DNA from: Polaromonas sp.
GTDB lineage: Bacteria; Pseudomonadota; Gammaproteobacteria; Burkholderiales; Burkholderiaceae_C
Length of the DNA: 64,000 nucleotides
Assembly (NCBI RefSeq): GCF_016185115.1
Contig: NZ_JACPOF010000024.1
Coordinates: 62,001-126,000 of the forward strand
Direction of reading: 5' to 3'
The notes below the pieces were generated by a model that worked only from the letters and a program-made list of their open reading frames with translations, did not search any database and had not been told where the DNA came from. Of the stretch, positions 52,030 through 61,118 are shown one piece after another (the first letter of the stretch is position 1; the number at the start of each line of letters is the position of its first letter). The position numbers and the translations under genes were made by a program.

Positions 52030-52821
52030 TCAGACCGAGCGGATATTGCCGCCATCGCAGCGCAGCATGCTGCCAGTCATGTAGCTCGCAGGCACGCTGG
52101 CGATAAAAGCAGCCAGCGCACCAAACTCTGCCGGCGCGCCGTAGCGGCCCATGGGAATCATGGCCGTCGAGCGGCGCTTGGCTTCTTCCATCGTGATGTT
52201 GTCTTTCTTTGCCACGGCTTCGTCTGTCATGCGCACACGCTCGGTGTCTATGCGGCCGGGCACCAGCACATTGACGGTCACGCCGTCCCTGGCAACTTCC
52301 ATCGACAGCGTTTTGGACCAGGTCACCAGCGCATTGCGCAGGGTGTTGGACACACCCAGTATGGGAATAGGCTGCACCACACCTGAGGAGACCACTGTCA
52401 TGATGCGACCCCACTGGCGTTTGCGCATGCCGGGCAGCAAGGCGTCTGTCAGCGTGATGACGGAGAGCACCATCTCGTTGAAGCTCGATGTCCATTCGGT
52501 TATGCCGCGTTCGCTTGCGCCGCCATAACCCGGCCCGCCGGTGTTGTTGACAAGAATGTCTATGGAGCCAAAGCTGTCGGTCACCCTTGATGCGAAGGCC
52601 GGAAGCCCTGCCACGTCCGCGAGGTCGAGCGCAAAGGCCTCTACCTGTGCACCCGGGTTACAGGCTTTCAGTTCAGCCACAGCCGCCTTCATGCGTTCCG
52701 CATCGCGGCCGGTGATGGCGACGTTCACGCCTTCACGCACCAGCGCCTGCGCAATGCCCTGGCCTATGCCGCGGTTGCCACCGAGTACGAGTGCGCGTTT
52801 GCCTGTGATGCCTAGGTCCAT
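52030..52821 (-). CDS. Short-chain dehydrogenase/reductase with substituted catalytic pair
   Basis: SDR-fold protein of 263 residues. The cofactor motif GGNRGIG (14-20), NNTGG and the end MTGSMLRCDGGNIRSV are normal. Aligned from KTLSMEVA backward, however, the Tyr-x-x-x-Lys pair reads Ser158-N-T-L-Arg162, although Ser145/146 remain. Ordinary hydride-transfer chemistry is doubtful. It overlaps the hydantoinase gene by ten bases and ends eight bases before the DUF1445 start. Confidence 0.85.
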   Translation of the reverse strand: MDLGITGKRALVLGGNRGIGQGIAQALVREGVNVAITGRDAERMKAAVAELKACNPGAQVEAFALDLADVAGLPAFASRVTDSFGSIDILVNNTGGPGYGGASERGITEWTSSFNEMVLSVITLTDALLPGMRKRQWGRIMTVVSSGVVQPIPILGVSNTLRNALVTWSKTLSMEVARDGVTVNVLVPGRIDTERVRMTDEAVAKKDNITMEEAKRRSTAMIPMGRYGAPAEFGALAAFIASVPASYMTGSMLRCDGGNIRSV

Positions 52822-54242
52822 GCCCTGTCTCCTTTTTTTGCCCTGAAACGCTTGAGAAATTGACCCTGCCCCGGCTTGCCGAGCAGTTCGCCCTCATGGC
52901 AAACCACCTGCCCGCGCGACAGCACCGTGACCGGCCAGCCGGTGAGTGTGCGACCCTCATAGGGCGTGTAGTCCACGTTGTGGTGCAGCATGTCGTTGGT
53001 AATGGTGACCTTGCGCTCGGGGTCCCAGATGGCGATGTCGGCATCCGCGCCCACCGCAATCGTGCCCTTTTGCGGGTGCAGGCCATAGAGCTTGGCGGCA
53101 TTGGTTGAATTGAGCGCCACAAACCGGTTGAGGTCAAGCCGGCCCGTCATCACACCCTCAGAGAACAGAAGGGCCGAACGCGTCTCCAGCCCCGGTATGC
53201 CGTTGGCCACCTTGCTGAAGGATATCTTCGGCCCATACATGAGCTTGCCGCCCTCGTCGAAACGGTAGGGCGCGTGGTCGGATGAAAAAATATCGAACAG
53301 GCCGTCTTCAATGCCCTGCCAGACATGGGCCTGGTTGGCCGGGTCACGCGGCGGCGGGCTGCACATGCACTTGGCACCCAGAAAATCCGGCAGGGCCAGA
53401 TCACGGGTCGACAGAAAAAGGTATTGCGGGCAGGTTTCTGCAAAGATCTTCACGCCTCGGGCACGGGCCCGGCGGATTTCTTCCATCGCGTCCTTGCCTG
53501 ACACATGCACGATCAGCAGGTTGGCTTCGGCCACTTCAGACAGTGTGATGGCGCGGTGTGTGGCTTCGCGCTCGACCGCCATGGGGCGCGAGTCTTCGTG
53601 GTAACGCGGTTCGGTCTTGCCCTCGGCCTCCAGCTTTTCAGTCAGCCAGGCAATGCACTCATAGTTCTCGGCGTGAATCATGGTCAGCGCGCCGGCGCGC
53701 TGGTTGACGTCAAGCACATCCAGAATCTGCCGGTCCGACAGTTTCATGGCCTCGTAGGTCATGTAGACCTTGACCGATGCATAACCTTCGGCGATCAGCG
53801 AGGGCAATTCGTCTTTCAGCACCGGCTGCGTCGGGTCGGAGACGATGAGGTGAAAGCCGTAGTCGATATAGGCCTTGCCGCCGGCGCGCCGGTGATAGTC
53901 CTCTACCGCCGCGCGCACTGACTGGCCGCGGTGCTGCACCGCGAATGGAATGATGGTGGTGGTGCCGCCGAACACGGCCGACAGGCTGCCTGACTCGAAG
54001 TTGTCGGCCATGATGGCACCGCCAGAGGCCAGGCCCTGGGCACGCGGCTGATCGAGATGGCAATGGGCATCAATGCCGCCTGGCAGCACCAGCTTGCCGG
54101 AGGCATCAATCGTCTGTTTGGCGCTGGTAAGGGAACTGCCGAGCGCAACAATCCTGCCGCCGGTGATGCCTACATCGCTGCGAAAGGTGTCTGAAGCGGT
54201 GGCGACCGTGCCGCCCCTGATAACAAGATCAAATTCAGTCAT
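52812..54242 (-). CDS. Dihydropyrimidinase/D-hydantoinase family amidohydrolase
   Basis: Protein of 476 residues. The metal sites of the family are visible: HCHLD (two His), the carboxylated Lys in ASVKVYMTYE, His in IHAEN, His in VHVSGKDA, and Asp in SSDHAP. It would hydrolyse a cyclic diamide such as dihydrouracil or a 5-substituted hydantoin. It overlaps both neighbours (permease by four bases, SDR by ten), so it is embedded in the transport operon. The actual substrate is unknown; the absence of a carbamoylase in the window is notable. Confidence 0.9.
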   Translation of the reverse strand: MTEFDLVIRGGTVATASDTFRSDVGITGGRIVALGSSLTSAKQTIDASGKLVLPGGIDAHCHLDQPRAQGLASGGAIMADNFESGSLSAVFGGTTTIIPFAVQHRGQSVRAAVEDYHRRAGGKAYIDYGFHLIVSDPTQPVLKDELPSLIAEGYASVKVYMTYEAMKLSDRQILDVLDVNQRAGALTMIHAENYECIAWLTEKLEAEGKTEPRYHEDSRPMAVEREATHRAITLSEVAEANLLIVHVSGKDAMEEIRRARARGVKIFAETCPQYLFLSTRDLALPDFLGAKCMCSPPPRDPANQAHVWQGIEDGLFDIFSSDHAPYRFDEGGKLMYGPKISFSKVANGIPGLETRSALLFSEGVMTGRLDLNRFVALNSTNAAKLYGLHPQKGTIAVGADADIAIWDPERKVTITNDMLHHNVDYTPYEGRTLTGWPVTVLSRGQVVCHEGELLGKPGQGQFLKRFRAKKGDRAWT

Positions 54243-55015
54243 GACAGCATGCCGTCGTCACGCTGCGACCAGAAAGTCGTGCGTTTTTCAATCACGGCAA
54301 AGATGGCATACATGGCCACACCCATGACGGAGGTGACGATGAGGCCGGCAAACACCAGCGGCGTGTCAAAGTTGGAAGTTGCAGCCATCATCAGGTAGCC
54401 GATGCCTCGCTTGGAAGCCACCGTCTCTGAAATGATGGCACCCACAAAGGCCAGCGTGACGGCGACCTTGAGTGATGCAAAAAAGTAGGGCATGGCGCGC
54501 GGAAAGCCGACCTTGACCAGGATGTCGCGGCGGCTGGCACCCAGGGCGCGCAGCACGTCGAGCAGTTCGGGCTCCACCGTCGCCAGACCCGTCGCGATGT
54601 TCACCGCAATCGGGAAGAAGGACACCATGAAGGCCGTCAGGATGGCGGGCACCGTGCCTGCGCCGAACCAGATCACAAACACCGGCACAACCGCCACCTT
54701 GGGAACACTGTTGAAAGCCACCAGCACCGGGTACAGCCCGCGGTAGATCAGGCGCGACGAACCGATGGCGATGCCCAGCGCCACACCCAGCACCACGGCG
54801 AGCACAAAACCTGCCAGCGTTGAGAGCAGCGTGAAGCCAGCGTTTTCAAGAATGGGCGAGGTCCACTGCACCATGGACTGCGCAATCGCATAGGGGCTGG
54901 GCAGCAAAAAGGGTTTGATGTCAAACGCGACACAGGCAAACTGCCAGATGACGAGAAGGCCGATCACAAAAAACCAGGGCATCGCGTTTTCAAGCGTGCG
55001 TGTACTCATCTTCAT
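54239..55015 (-). CDS. ABC transporter permease (TauC/SsuC-like)
   Basis: Inner-membrane permease of 258 residues with about six spans and the EAA-type loop (LDVLRALGASRRDILVKVGF) that contacts the ATPase. Belongs with the ATPase at 49957-50778 and the binding protein directly upstream. Overlap ATGA with the hydantoinase gene indicates coupling. An alternative start lies two codons in (55009). Confidence 0.92.
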   Translation of the reverse strand: MKMSTRTLENAMPWFFVIGLLVIWQFACVAFDIKPFLLPSPYAIAQSMVQWTSPILENAGFTLLSTLAGFVLAVVLGVALGIAIGSSRLIYRGLYPVLVAFNSVPKVAVVPVFVIWFGAGTVPAILTAFMVSFFPIAVNIATGLATVEPELLDVLRALGASRRDILVKVGFPRAMPYFFASLKVAVTLAFVGAIISETVASKRGIGYLMMAATSNFDTPLVFAGLIVTSVMGVAMYAIFAVIEKRTTFWSQRDDGMLS

Positions 55016-55071
55016 GATCGGCTTTCTTCTTCTGTCGATTCAGGGCTGCGGTTGCTTGAGTCCTGAATGGC

Positions 55072-56130
55072 TCAAGGCAGCTTGCGGCTGGCCAGCGGCG
55101 GTAAAAACGCGTTGGTGAATACGTCTGCCGATGTGGGTTTGCCCGGCAGGTCAAATGCCCTGGACAGGACGGCAACTGATTTGTCAAGCCGCGCAGCGCG
55201 AACGCCGCCCATGCCGTCAGCCGTTGACTCTGGCGTAGTGATCTGGTTCTTGATCAGCCACTGGAGTTTTTCCATCTCCAGTTTTTCATCGGCCAGCGGC
55301 GCCTGCTTTTTAAGCGCGGCAATCGCGGCAGCCGGGTTGGCCACGGCGTCGCGCCAGCCCTTGGCAGCTGCGGCTACAAAACCCTTGACGATGGCAGGTT
55401 TGGTTTCCAGCATCTTTTTGGAGGCGATGATGCTGTTGCCATACAGGTCCATGCCCGCATCGGAGTAATAAAGAAACTTGATGTCTGCCGGCTTGATGCC
55501 CTGCCGTACCAGGCTGAAGTACATGGTCGAGTCAAAACCAAGAATGGCTTCGACATCGCCCTTGAGCAGCATAGCTTCGCGCAGGCGCAGGTCGCCATAC
55601 TCCCATTTCACACTGTCAGGCTTCACGCCCGTCATCCCTGCGTAGACCGGGAAAAGTTTGTAGGCACCATCGCTAAGCGAGCCGCCCATCTTTTTGCCGG
55701 CCAGGTCAGCCGGCTTGTTGATGTTGGCTTTTGCAAAGCTGGCAATTGACAGCGGCGAGCGGTAATAAAGCATGTACACCGCCTTGCCGGCGCTGCCGGG
55801 GTTCTTGGCGTTGAATTCCAGCAGCACATTGACGTCGGCAAAACCGAAGTCATACGCCCCGCTGCCGATGCGGGTGACGGCCTCGCCGGAGCCGCCCGAC
55901 GGGTCCATGTTGACGGTGATGCCTTCTGCTGCGAAGTAGCCTTTTTCCTGCGCCAGGAAGAAGGCGGCGTTGCTGCCGTCGAAAGGTGCGTTGAGGGACA
56001 CCTTGACTTCAGTCGTGGGGGTTTGTGCGGCAGCGCTAGCCATCAGGCCGATGCAGCCGAGCGCCGTCAATGCCACGACAAGAGCCCTGCGCTCAAGTCC
56101 TGTCTGAACTGGGTAAATAGTGTTGGCCAT
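55072..56130 (-). CDS. ABC transporter substrate-binding protein (SsuA/THI5-like)
   Basis: Binding protein of 352 residues. Signal peptide (RRALVVALTALGCIGLMASA, cleaved at AAAQ) then the SsuA/NMT1 fold: SLNAPFDGSNAAFFLAQEKG, GSGEAVTRIGSGAYDFGFAD, DLAGKKMGGSLSDGAYKLF. Such proteins bind sulfonates, pyrimidine precursors or similar. As the first gene of the operon with the hydantoinase, its ligand is plausibly a cyclic amide or ureide (inference). Confidence 0.9.
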   Translation of the reverse strand: MANTIYPVQTGLERRALVVALTALGCIGLMASAAAQTPTTEVKVSLNAPFDGSNAAFFLAQEKGYFAAEGITVNMDPSGGSGEAVTRIGSGAYDFGFADVNVLLEFNAKNPGSAGKAVYMLYYRSPLSIASFAKANINKPADLAGKKMGGSLSDGAYKLFPVYAGMTGVKPDSVKWEYGDLRLREAMLLKGDVEAILGFDSTMYFSLVRQGIKPADIKFLYYSDAGMDLYGNSIIASKKMLETKPAIVKGFVAAAAKGWRDAVANPAAAIAALKKQAPLADEKLEMEKLQWLIKNQITTPESTADGMGGVRAARLDKSVAVLSRAFDLPGKPTSADVFTNAFLPPLASRKLP

Positions 56131-56150
56131 AAAAGATCTCTTGTCGTGAT

Positions 56151-56223
56151 GTGCAAAATTGCATGACTATCAATGCAAACCGCGTGCCAGCCTTGTTTGC
56201 TATTTTGTATTTTTATTTTGCAC
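56151..56223. promoter_or_regulatory. Inverted GTGCAAAAT/ATTTTGCAC pair in the divergent promoter
   Basis: GTGCAAAAT at 56151-56159 and its exact reverse complement ATTTTGCAC at 56215-56223 lie in the region between the operon start (56130) and the GntR start (56277). GCATGA at 56161 and TCATGC at 56227 extend the symmetry. They could be paired half-operators for the GntR. Confidence 0.45.
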
Positions 56224-56276
56224 AAATCATGCTTAAAATTGCGCGCAATCCTGAACGCCACACAAGCCACTCCGCC

Positions 56277-57020
56277 ATGACCAAAGCATCAGAAGCCAAA
56301 GCCGCGAAATCTGCCGCCATCGACCTGTCTGTCGAGGATGTGTACCGCAGCGTGATGGACGCCATCGTGGACCAGCGCCTGCTGCCCGGCACACGACTCA
56401 ACGAACTCGCGATGTGCGAGGCTTTCAAGCTCTCCAGGCGCGAAATGGAACGGGTGTTTGCACGGCTGGCTTTTGAGAGCATGGTGCGGCTGGTGCCCAA
56501 TCGCGGCGCTTTTGTTGCCAGCCCCGACGCAAAGGAAGCACGGGCGATCTTTGCGGCACGCAAGACCATAGAGGCCGGCATCGTCGAGCTGGCTGCGGCG
56601 CGGGCATCGGGCGCCGACTTCAAGGTGCTGGCTAAAAACATCGCCGAAGAAGAGGCGCACCGCCGCGCCGGCCGCATGCGTGAGGCGATCAAACTGTCAG
56701 GGCAGTTTCATCTGCTGCTCTCGGAAATTGCCGACAACGCCATCCTGGCCGACCAGGTCAGGCAACTGGTGGCGCGTACCTCCCTTGTGACCAGCCTCTA
56801 TGAAAACCCCAGCGAAATGGGTTGCTGGCACGATGACCACAACAAGCTGATTGAACACCTGCGCGCTCACCAGCCCAAAAGGGCGGCCGACCTGATGCGC
56901 AGGCACCTGGACGACCTGGAAGAAAGCCTGGACCTGGACCGGAAAATCAGCAGCAAGACGAATTTGCGCGCAATTTTTGGGCTGGATATGCCTGATCCGG
57001 CGCCAAAAAACAGGGGCTGA
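56277..57020 (+). CDS. GntR family regulator, FCD subgroup
   Basis: Regulator of 247 residues: winged helix (VEDVYRSVMDAIVDQRLLPG, FKLSRREMERVFARLAFESM) and FCD domain with metal-site histidines (FHLLLSEIA, HDDHNKLIEHL, DLMRRHLDDLE). ATG at 56277 is chosen; 56229 is an alternative. It is divergent from the seven-gene import/amidohydrolase operon and probably controls it. Confidence 0.88.
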   Translation: MTKASEAKAAKSAAIDLSVEDVYRSVMDAIVDQRLLPGTRLNELAMCEAFKLSRREMERVFARLAFESMVRLVPNRGAFVASPDAKEARAIFAARKTIEAGIVELAAARASGADFKVLAKNIAEEEAHRRAGRMREAIKLSGQFHLLLSEIADNAILADQVRQLVARTSLVTSLYENPSEMGCWHDDHNKLIEHLRAHQPKRAADLMRRHLDDLEESLDLDRKISSKTNLRAIFGLDMPDPAPKNRG

Positions 57021-57035
57021 AGGCTGGTCAAACAT

Positions 57036-57068
57036 GCACCCGAAACGGACATTTCGCCGTTTTGGTGC
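57036..57068. terminator. Hairpin between convergent genes
   Basis: GCACC..AAACGG pairs with CCGTTT..GGTGC in a long imperfect stem located between the GntR stop (57020) and the kdpE stop (57086). Likely bidirectional terminator, although T-runs are short. Confidence 0.6.
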
Positions 57069-57085
57069 AGCCTGGCGCAGCACTT

Positions 57086-57793
57086 TCAGGTAATTAAAAG
57101 CCGGTAACCTACCGCTGTTTCGGTCAGCAGGTGCACGGGCTGGGCCGGGTCAGCCTCCAGCTTTTGCCGCAAATGGCCCATGTAGATGCGCAGGTAATGG
57201 CTCTGGTCGGCATGCGACGGCCCCCAGACCTCGCGCAGCAGCTGGCGGTGCGTCAGCACACGGCCGGCATTGGCCATGAGCACGCTGAGCAGGCGGTATT
57301 CAATCGGCGTCAGGTGCACCTCGGCTCCCGCACGCCTGACGATGCGCGCCTGGCGATCCACCTCGACCTCACCGAAACGAAACACGGGGTCGGCTTCTTC
57401 GGCCGCCGCGCCATCAACTGCTGCAGCGCGGGGGCGGCGCAGGTTGGCGCGCACCCGGGCCAGCAATTCGCCCACACCAAAAGGTTTGGTCAGGTAATCG
57501 TCTGCACCTGCATCCAGCGCAGCAATCTTGTCGGCCTCATCGCTGCGCGCGGACAGCACGATGATGGGCACGGCAGACCAGCCGCGCACATCGCGAATCA
57601 CATCCAGGCCGTCGCCATCGGGCAGGCCGAGGTCCAGCACCAGCAGGTCAGGCTTTCGTGTACCGGCTTCTGTCAGCCCCTTTTTTGCGGTGTCGGCTTC
57701 ATGCACCTGCCAGCCCTCGGCCTCCAGCGCGCTGCGTACAAAGCGGCGGATCTGCGGCTCGTCTTCTATAACGACAACGACGGGAGTAGACAT
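57086..57793 (-). CDS. kdpE: Response regulator KdpE
   Basis: OmpR-type response regulator of 235 residues. The acidic pair is in VVVIEDEPQI and the phospho-acceptor Asp in LLVLDLGLPDGDG; the C-terminal winged helix ends HYLRIYMGHLRQKLEADP. It activates kdp expression in low potassium after phosphorylation by KdpD, whose gene precedes it by nine bases. Confidence 0.94.
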   Translation of the reverse strand: MSTPVVVVIEDEPQIRRFVRSALEAEGWQVHEADTAKKGLTEAGTRKPDLLVLDLGLPDGDGLDVIRDVRGWSAVPIIVLSARSDEADKIAALDAGADDYLTKPFGVGELLARVRANLRRPRAAAVDGAAAEEADPVFRFGEVEVDRQARIVRRAGAEVHLTPIEYRLLSVLMANAGRVLTHRQLLREVWGPSHADQSHYLRIYMGHLRQKLEADPAQPVHLLTETAVGYRLLIT

Positions 57794-57802
57794 GAGGGGA
57801 GT

Positions 57803-60502
57803 TTATGTTTGTTCAAGCACAGGCGGTTCACGCCTTGGCAGCGTGACGCTGAACGCGGCCCCGCCACCCTCCGCATTGGTGGCATGAATACTGCCGCCGT
57901 GTGCATCAACCACGGCCTTGCAGATGGCCAGCCCCAGGCCGACGCCGGGCGTCGCGGATTCAGCCTCGCCGCGCGTGAACTTGTCGAAGAGCGCTTCTTC
58001 ATGCCCTGCCAGTTTTTGCGGCAGGCCGGGGCCGTGGTCGCGCACCGTCAGCACCAGTGCATCGGCGGTGACGCGCGCACTGACTTCCACAGGCGGGACG
58101 CCGTATTTGGCGGCGTTCTCAAGCAGGTTGACGAGCACACGCTCCATCAGCACAGCATCAAACTCCACCAGCGGCAGGTCTGCCGGGACATCAGTACGCA
58201 CCTCCAGCCCGGCCAGCGCATGCCGCGCTGCGCGAATCGCCGAGCCCACCACTTCCTGGGCCGATTGCCATTCTTTTCGCAGGTTGACGCCGCCCTGCTG
58301 CAGGCGCGCCATGTCGAGCAGGTTGGTGACCAGTGCGCTGAGCTGGCGTGCCTGCTGCGTGATGGACTGCGCTATGCCTGCCTGCGCCGCATCCAGCGGT
58401 GGTGCAGCGCGCTGGAGTGATTCAGCCAGCCCTATCAGCGCCGTCAGCGGCGTGCGCACGTCATGTGAAATGGCAGCCAGCAAGGTGTTGCGCAGGCGCT
58501 CTGACTCCATCTGCACCACGGCCTGTTGTGCGATCTCGACATAGTGCACACGCTCCAGCGCAATGGCGATCTGCCTGGCCAGCGTGTCGAGCTGCTGCAA
58601 CTGCTCGGGTATCAGCAGCCAGCGCGGCTGCGACGGCCTGAGGGCCAGCACGCCGCGCACCCGCATAGGCGCCCGCAAAGGGATGTAATGCCAGGGCTGG
58701 GCCGACAGCGTGCTCGTTGCGAGGCCGGCAGCCTGCTCATTGCGAAAAGCCCAATCGGCCACGCTGGTGTCAAAGTCGTCCGGCAGGCTGGCGGGAAAGG
58801 TCAGCTGGTCGTTGGCATCAGTGACCAGCACCAGCGCCTGCCCGCCAAAGTTGCGCTGCACGGCGGCCTCGCCCAGTTCGCAGACCTGTATGCTCATGAG
58901 CGCCGCAGACAAGTCACGCGTGAGTTCAAACAGCGACTGCGCACGCCGCTCGCGGCTGCTGGAGATGCGCGCCTCGAAGCGCAGGCCGGCCGTAAGCTGC
59001 CCGGTCAGCAGGCCGACCACGAGCATGACGGCGAATGTCACCAGGTACTGCACATCGCTGACGGCGAACGACAGGCGCGGCGCGACAAAAAAATAATCGA
59101 AGGCAGCAACGTTCAGAAAAGCGGCCAGCGCCGCCGGGCCGCGCCCGAACTTCAGCGCCACCAGCACAGTACCCAGCAAAAACAGCATGACGATGTTGGC
59201 CAGGTCAAACAGGTGCAGCAGCGGCGTGGCCAGCAGGGTGATGGCCACGCTGCTGGCCGCAGCCCAGGCATAACGCGGCACGCTGTCGTGCCAGGCCGCA
59301 TTGGGCGTATCTTCAGGCGTACGCCGTACTGCACCGGCCAGGCGCCGCGCGCTGTCTGCGCGGCCGACCTCGACAATGTCCAGCGTCGGGGCCAGCAGCG
59401 CGAGTTTCCGTGTCATGCTGCGCCTGCCCCATGATTGCCAGCCTGTCAGTGCCGGTCTGCCCACCACCAGCGTGGCGCAGTTCAGCGTCTGCGCCTGCGA
59501 CACCAGCGCCTGGGCAGCATCGGCACCCGTGAGCACCGCGGTACCTGCGCCCAGTTCTTCGGCGAGCTTGATCACCGCCAGGATGCGGTCACGCTCACCG
59601 GCCTTCAGCCGCTGCAGCTGCGGCGTCTCTACATAGGCCACATGCCAGCGCACATTGAGCTGGCCCGCCAGCCTTGCCGCTACACGCACCGTCTGCTCTG
59701 CTCCGGCACGCGGACCTATGCAGGCCAGCAGCGCGCCCTCTGTGTTCCAGACCGGCGCAATCGACTGCTCCACCCGGTAGCTACGCACATCGTCTTCAAC
59801 ATGCTCGGCCGTGCGGCGCAGTGCAATCTCGCGCAGCGCAATCAGGTTGCCCTTGCGGAAAAAGTTTTGCGCCGCGCGCTCAGCCTGCTGGGGCAGGTAG
59901 ACCTTGCCGGCCTTGAGGCGTGCCATCAGTTCATCGGGCGTGACATCAACGAGGATGATCTCGTCTGCGTCATCAAGCACCGTGTCGGGCACCGTCTCAT
60001 GCACACGTATGCCGGTGATGGCGCCTACGGTGCCGTTGAGGCTCTCAAGGTGCTGCACGTTGAGCGCCGACCACACATCAATGCCCGCCTCAAGCAGCTC
60101 CTGCACGTCCTGCCAGCGCTTGGAATGGCGAGAGCCGGGCGCGTTGCTGTGTGCCAGTTCATCAACCAGCAGCACGGCCGGTTTGCGTGCCAGCGCCGCA
60201 TCAAGGTCGAATTCTTTCAGCACATTGTTTCGATAGGGCAGCTCGCGCAGGGGCAACTGCTCAAGCCCCGCAAGCAACTCTTGCGTTTCGGCGCGGCCAT
60301 GTGTTTCAACCACGCCGATCAGCACCTCGCGCCCGGCCTTGCGCTCGCGCTGCGCTGCACTGAGCATGGCGTAAGTCTTGCCCACACCGGCGCTGGCGCC
60401 AAAGTAGATGCGCAATCGGCCACGGCGGCCGCGCGCATCCTCACCCCTGAGCTGCTCCAGCAGCTGGTCGGGGTCGGGGCGGGAGTCGGTAAACGTTGCC
60501 AT
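57803..60502 (-). CDS. kdpD: Sensor histidine kinase KdpD
   Basis: Sensor of 899 residues. The N-terminal KdpD domain has a Walker A GASAGVGKTYAM and DELAHSN; a universal-stress-like domain follows, then four membrane spans (DUF4118), and the kinase core with H-box ISHDVRTPLTALIG, N-box VNLLENAAKYG and glycine-rich DHGPGL. It senses potassium limitation. ATG at 60502 follows AAGG; a TTG immediately before is less likely. It lies 24 bases after kdpC. Confidence 0.95.
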   Translation of the reverse strand: MATFTDSRPDPDQLLEQLRGEDARGRRGRLRIYFGASAGVGKTYAMLSAAQRERKAGREVLIGVVETHGRAETQELLAGLEQLPLRELPYRNNVLKEFDLDAALARKPAVLLVDELAHSNAPGSRHSKRWQDVQELLEAGIDVWSALNVQHLESLNGTVGAITGIRVHETVPDTVLDDADEIILVDVTPDELMARLKAGKVYLPQQAERAAQNFFRKGNLIALREIALRRTAEHVEDDVRSYRVEQSIAPVWNTEGALLACIGPRAGAEQTVRVAARLAGQLNVRWHVAYVETPQLQRLKAGERDRILAVIKLAEELGAGTAVLTGADAAQALVSQAQTLNCATLVVGRPALTGWQSWGRRSMTRKLALLAPTLDIVEVGRADSARRLAGAVRRTPEDTPNAAWHDSVPRYAWAAASSVAITLLATPLLHLFDLANIVMLFLLGTVLVALKFGRGPAALAAFLNVAAFDYFFVAPRLSFAVSDVQYLVTFAVMLVVGLLTGQLTAGLRFEARISSSRERRAQSLFELTRDLSAALMSIQVCELGEAAVQRNFGGQALVLVTDANDQLTFPASLPDDFDTSVADWAFRNEQAAGLATSTLSAQPWHYIPLRAPMRVRGVLALRPSQPRWLLIPEQLQQLDTLARQIAIALERVHYVEIAQQAVVQMESERLRNTLLAAISHDVRTPLTALIGLAESLQRAAPPLDAAQAGIAQSITQQARQLSALVTNLLDMARLQQGGVNLRKEWQSAQEVVGSAIRAARHALAGLEVRTDVPADLPLVEFDAVLMERVLVNLLENAAKYGVPPVEVSARVTADALVLTVRDHGPGLPQKLAGHEEALFDKFTRGEAESATPGVGLGLAICKAVVDAHGGSIHATNAEGGGAAFSVTLPRREPPVLEQT

Positions 60503-60528
60503 CAAGCCTTATTAAATCCTGTTTCGGT

Positions 60529-61101
60529 TCAGCGTATCGCCTCAAGCGCAAGATTCAGTTTGAGCACGTTGACCTGTGGCTCACCCATAAAGGCGAGCAG
60601 CGGCGTATCGGTCTGCTGCTCGACCAGCGTCTGGACTTTTTCTGCAGCCACACCGCGCGCCCTGGCGACGCGCGCCACCTGGTAGCGGGCTGCAGCGGGG
60701 CTGATGTGCGGATCAAGACCGCTGGCAGAGGCCGTCACCAAGTCCACAGGTACTGGCGCTGTGTTGCCGGGGTCAGCCGCACGCAGGGCTTCCACGCGGC
60801 CCTTGACTGCATCGGCCAGCGCAGGGTTCAGCGGCCCCTGATTCGAGCCGCTGGATGCACCTGCGTTGTAGGGCATGGGGCCTGTGGCCGATGGGCGGCC
60901 CCAGAAGTGTTTGGGGTCGCTGAAGTTCTGCCCGATCAGCGCAGAGCCAACCGCTTTACCATCCTTGACGACGAGACTGCCTGCTGCCTGGGAGGGGAAC
61001 AGCGTTTGCGCTGCGCCTGTCACCACCAGCGGGTAGGCCACGCCGGTCACGAGTGTGAGCACTGTGAAGAGGACCAGTGCTGGGCGAATTATTTTCGTCA
61101 T
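60529..61101 (-). CDS. kdpC: Potassium-transporting ATPase subunit KdpC
   Basis: Single-span subunit of 190 residues that stabilises the KdpFABC complex. N-terminal membrane segment ([20 protein letters not shown]) is followed by the periplasmic domain with [20 protein letters not shown] and [10 protein letters not shown]. The ATG at 61101 has AAGGACT six bases upstream and gives the exact length of E. coli KdpC; an ATG at 61122 overlapping kdpB has no ribosome site. Confidence 0.93.
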   Translation of the reverse strand: MTKIIRPALVLFTVLTLVTGVAYPLVVTGAAQTLFPSQAAGSLVVKDGKAVGSALIGQNFSDPKHFWGRPSATGPMPYNAGASSGSNQGPLNPALADAVKGRVEALRAADPGNTAPVPVDLVTASASGLDPHISPAAARYQVARVARARGVAAEKVQTLVEQQTDTPLLAFMGEPQVNVLKLNLALEAIR

Positions 61102-61118
61102 GTTGAGTCCTTGTGAGT

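Noticed and set aside
57131..58420. Open frame of 429 codons on the plus strand opposite kdpE/kdpD
   Set aside because: Antisense to well-supported kdp genes, with a composition typical of frame shadows; no domain visible.
59435..60685. Open frame of 416 codons on the plus strand across kdpD/kdpC
   Set aside because: Covers two well-supported genes on the other strand, so it is a composition artefact.
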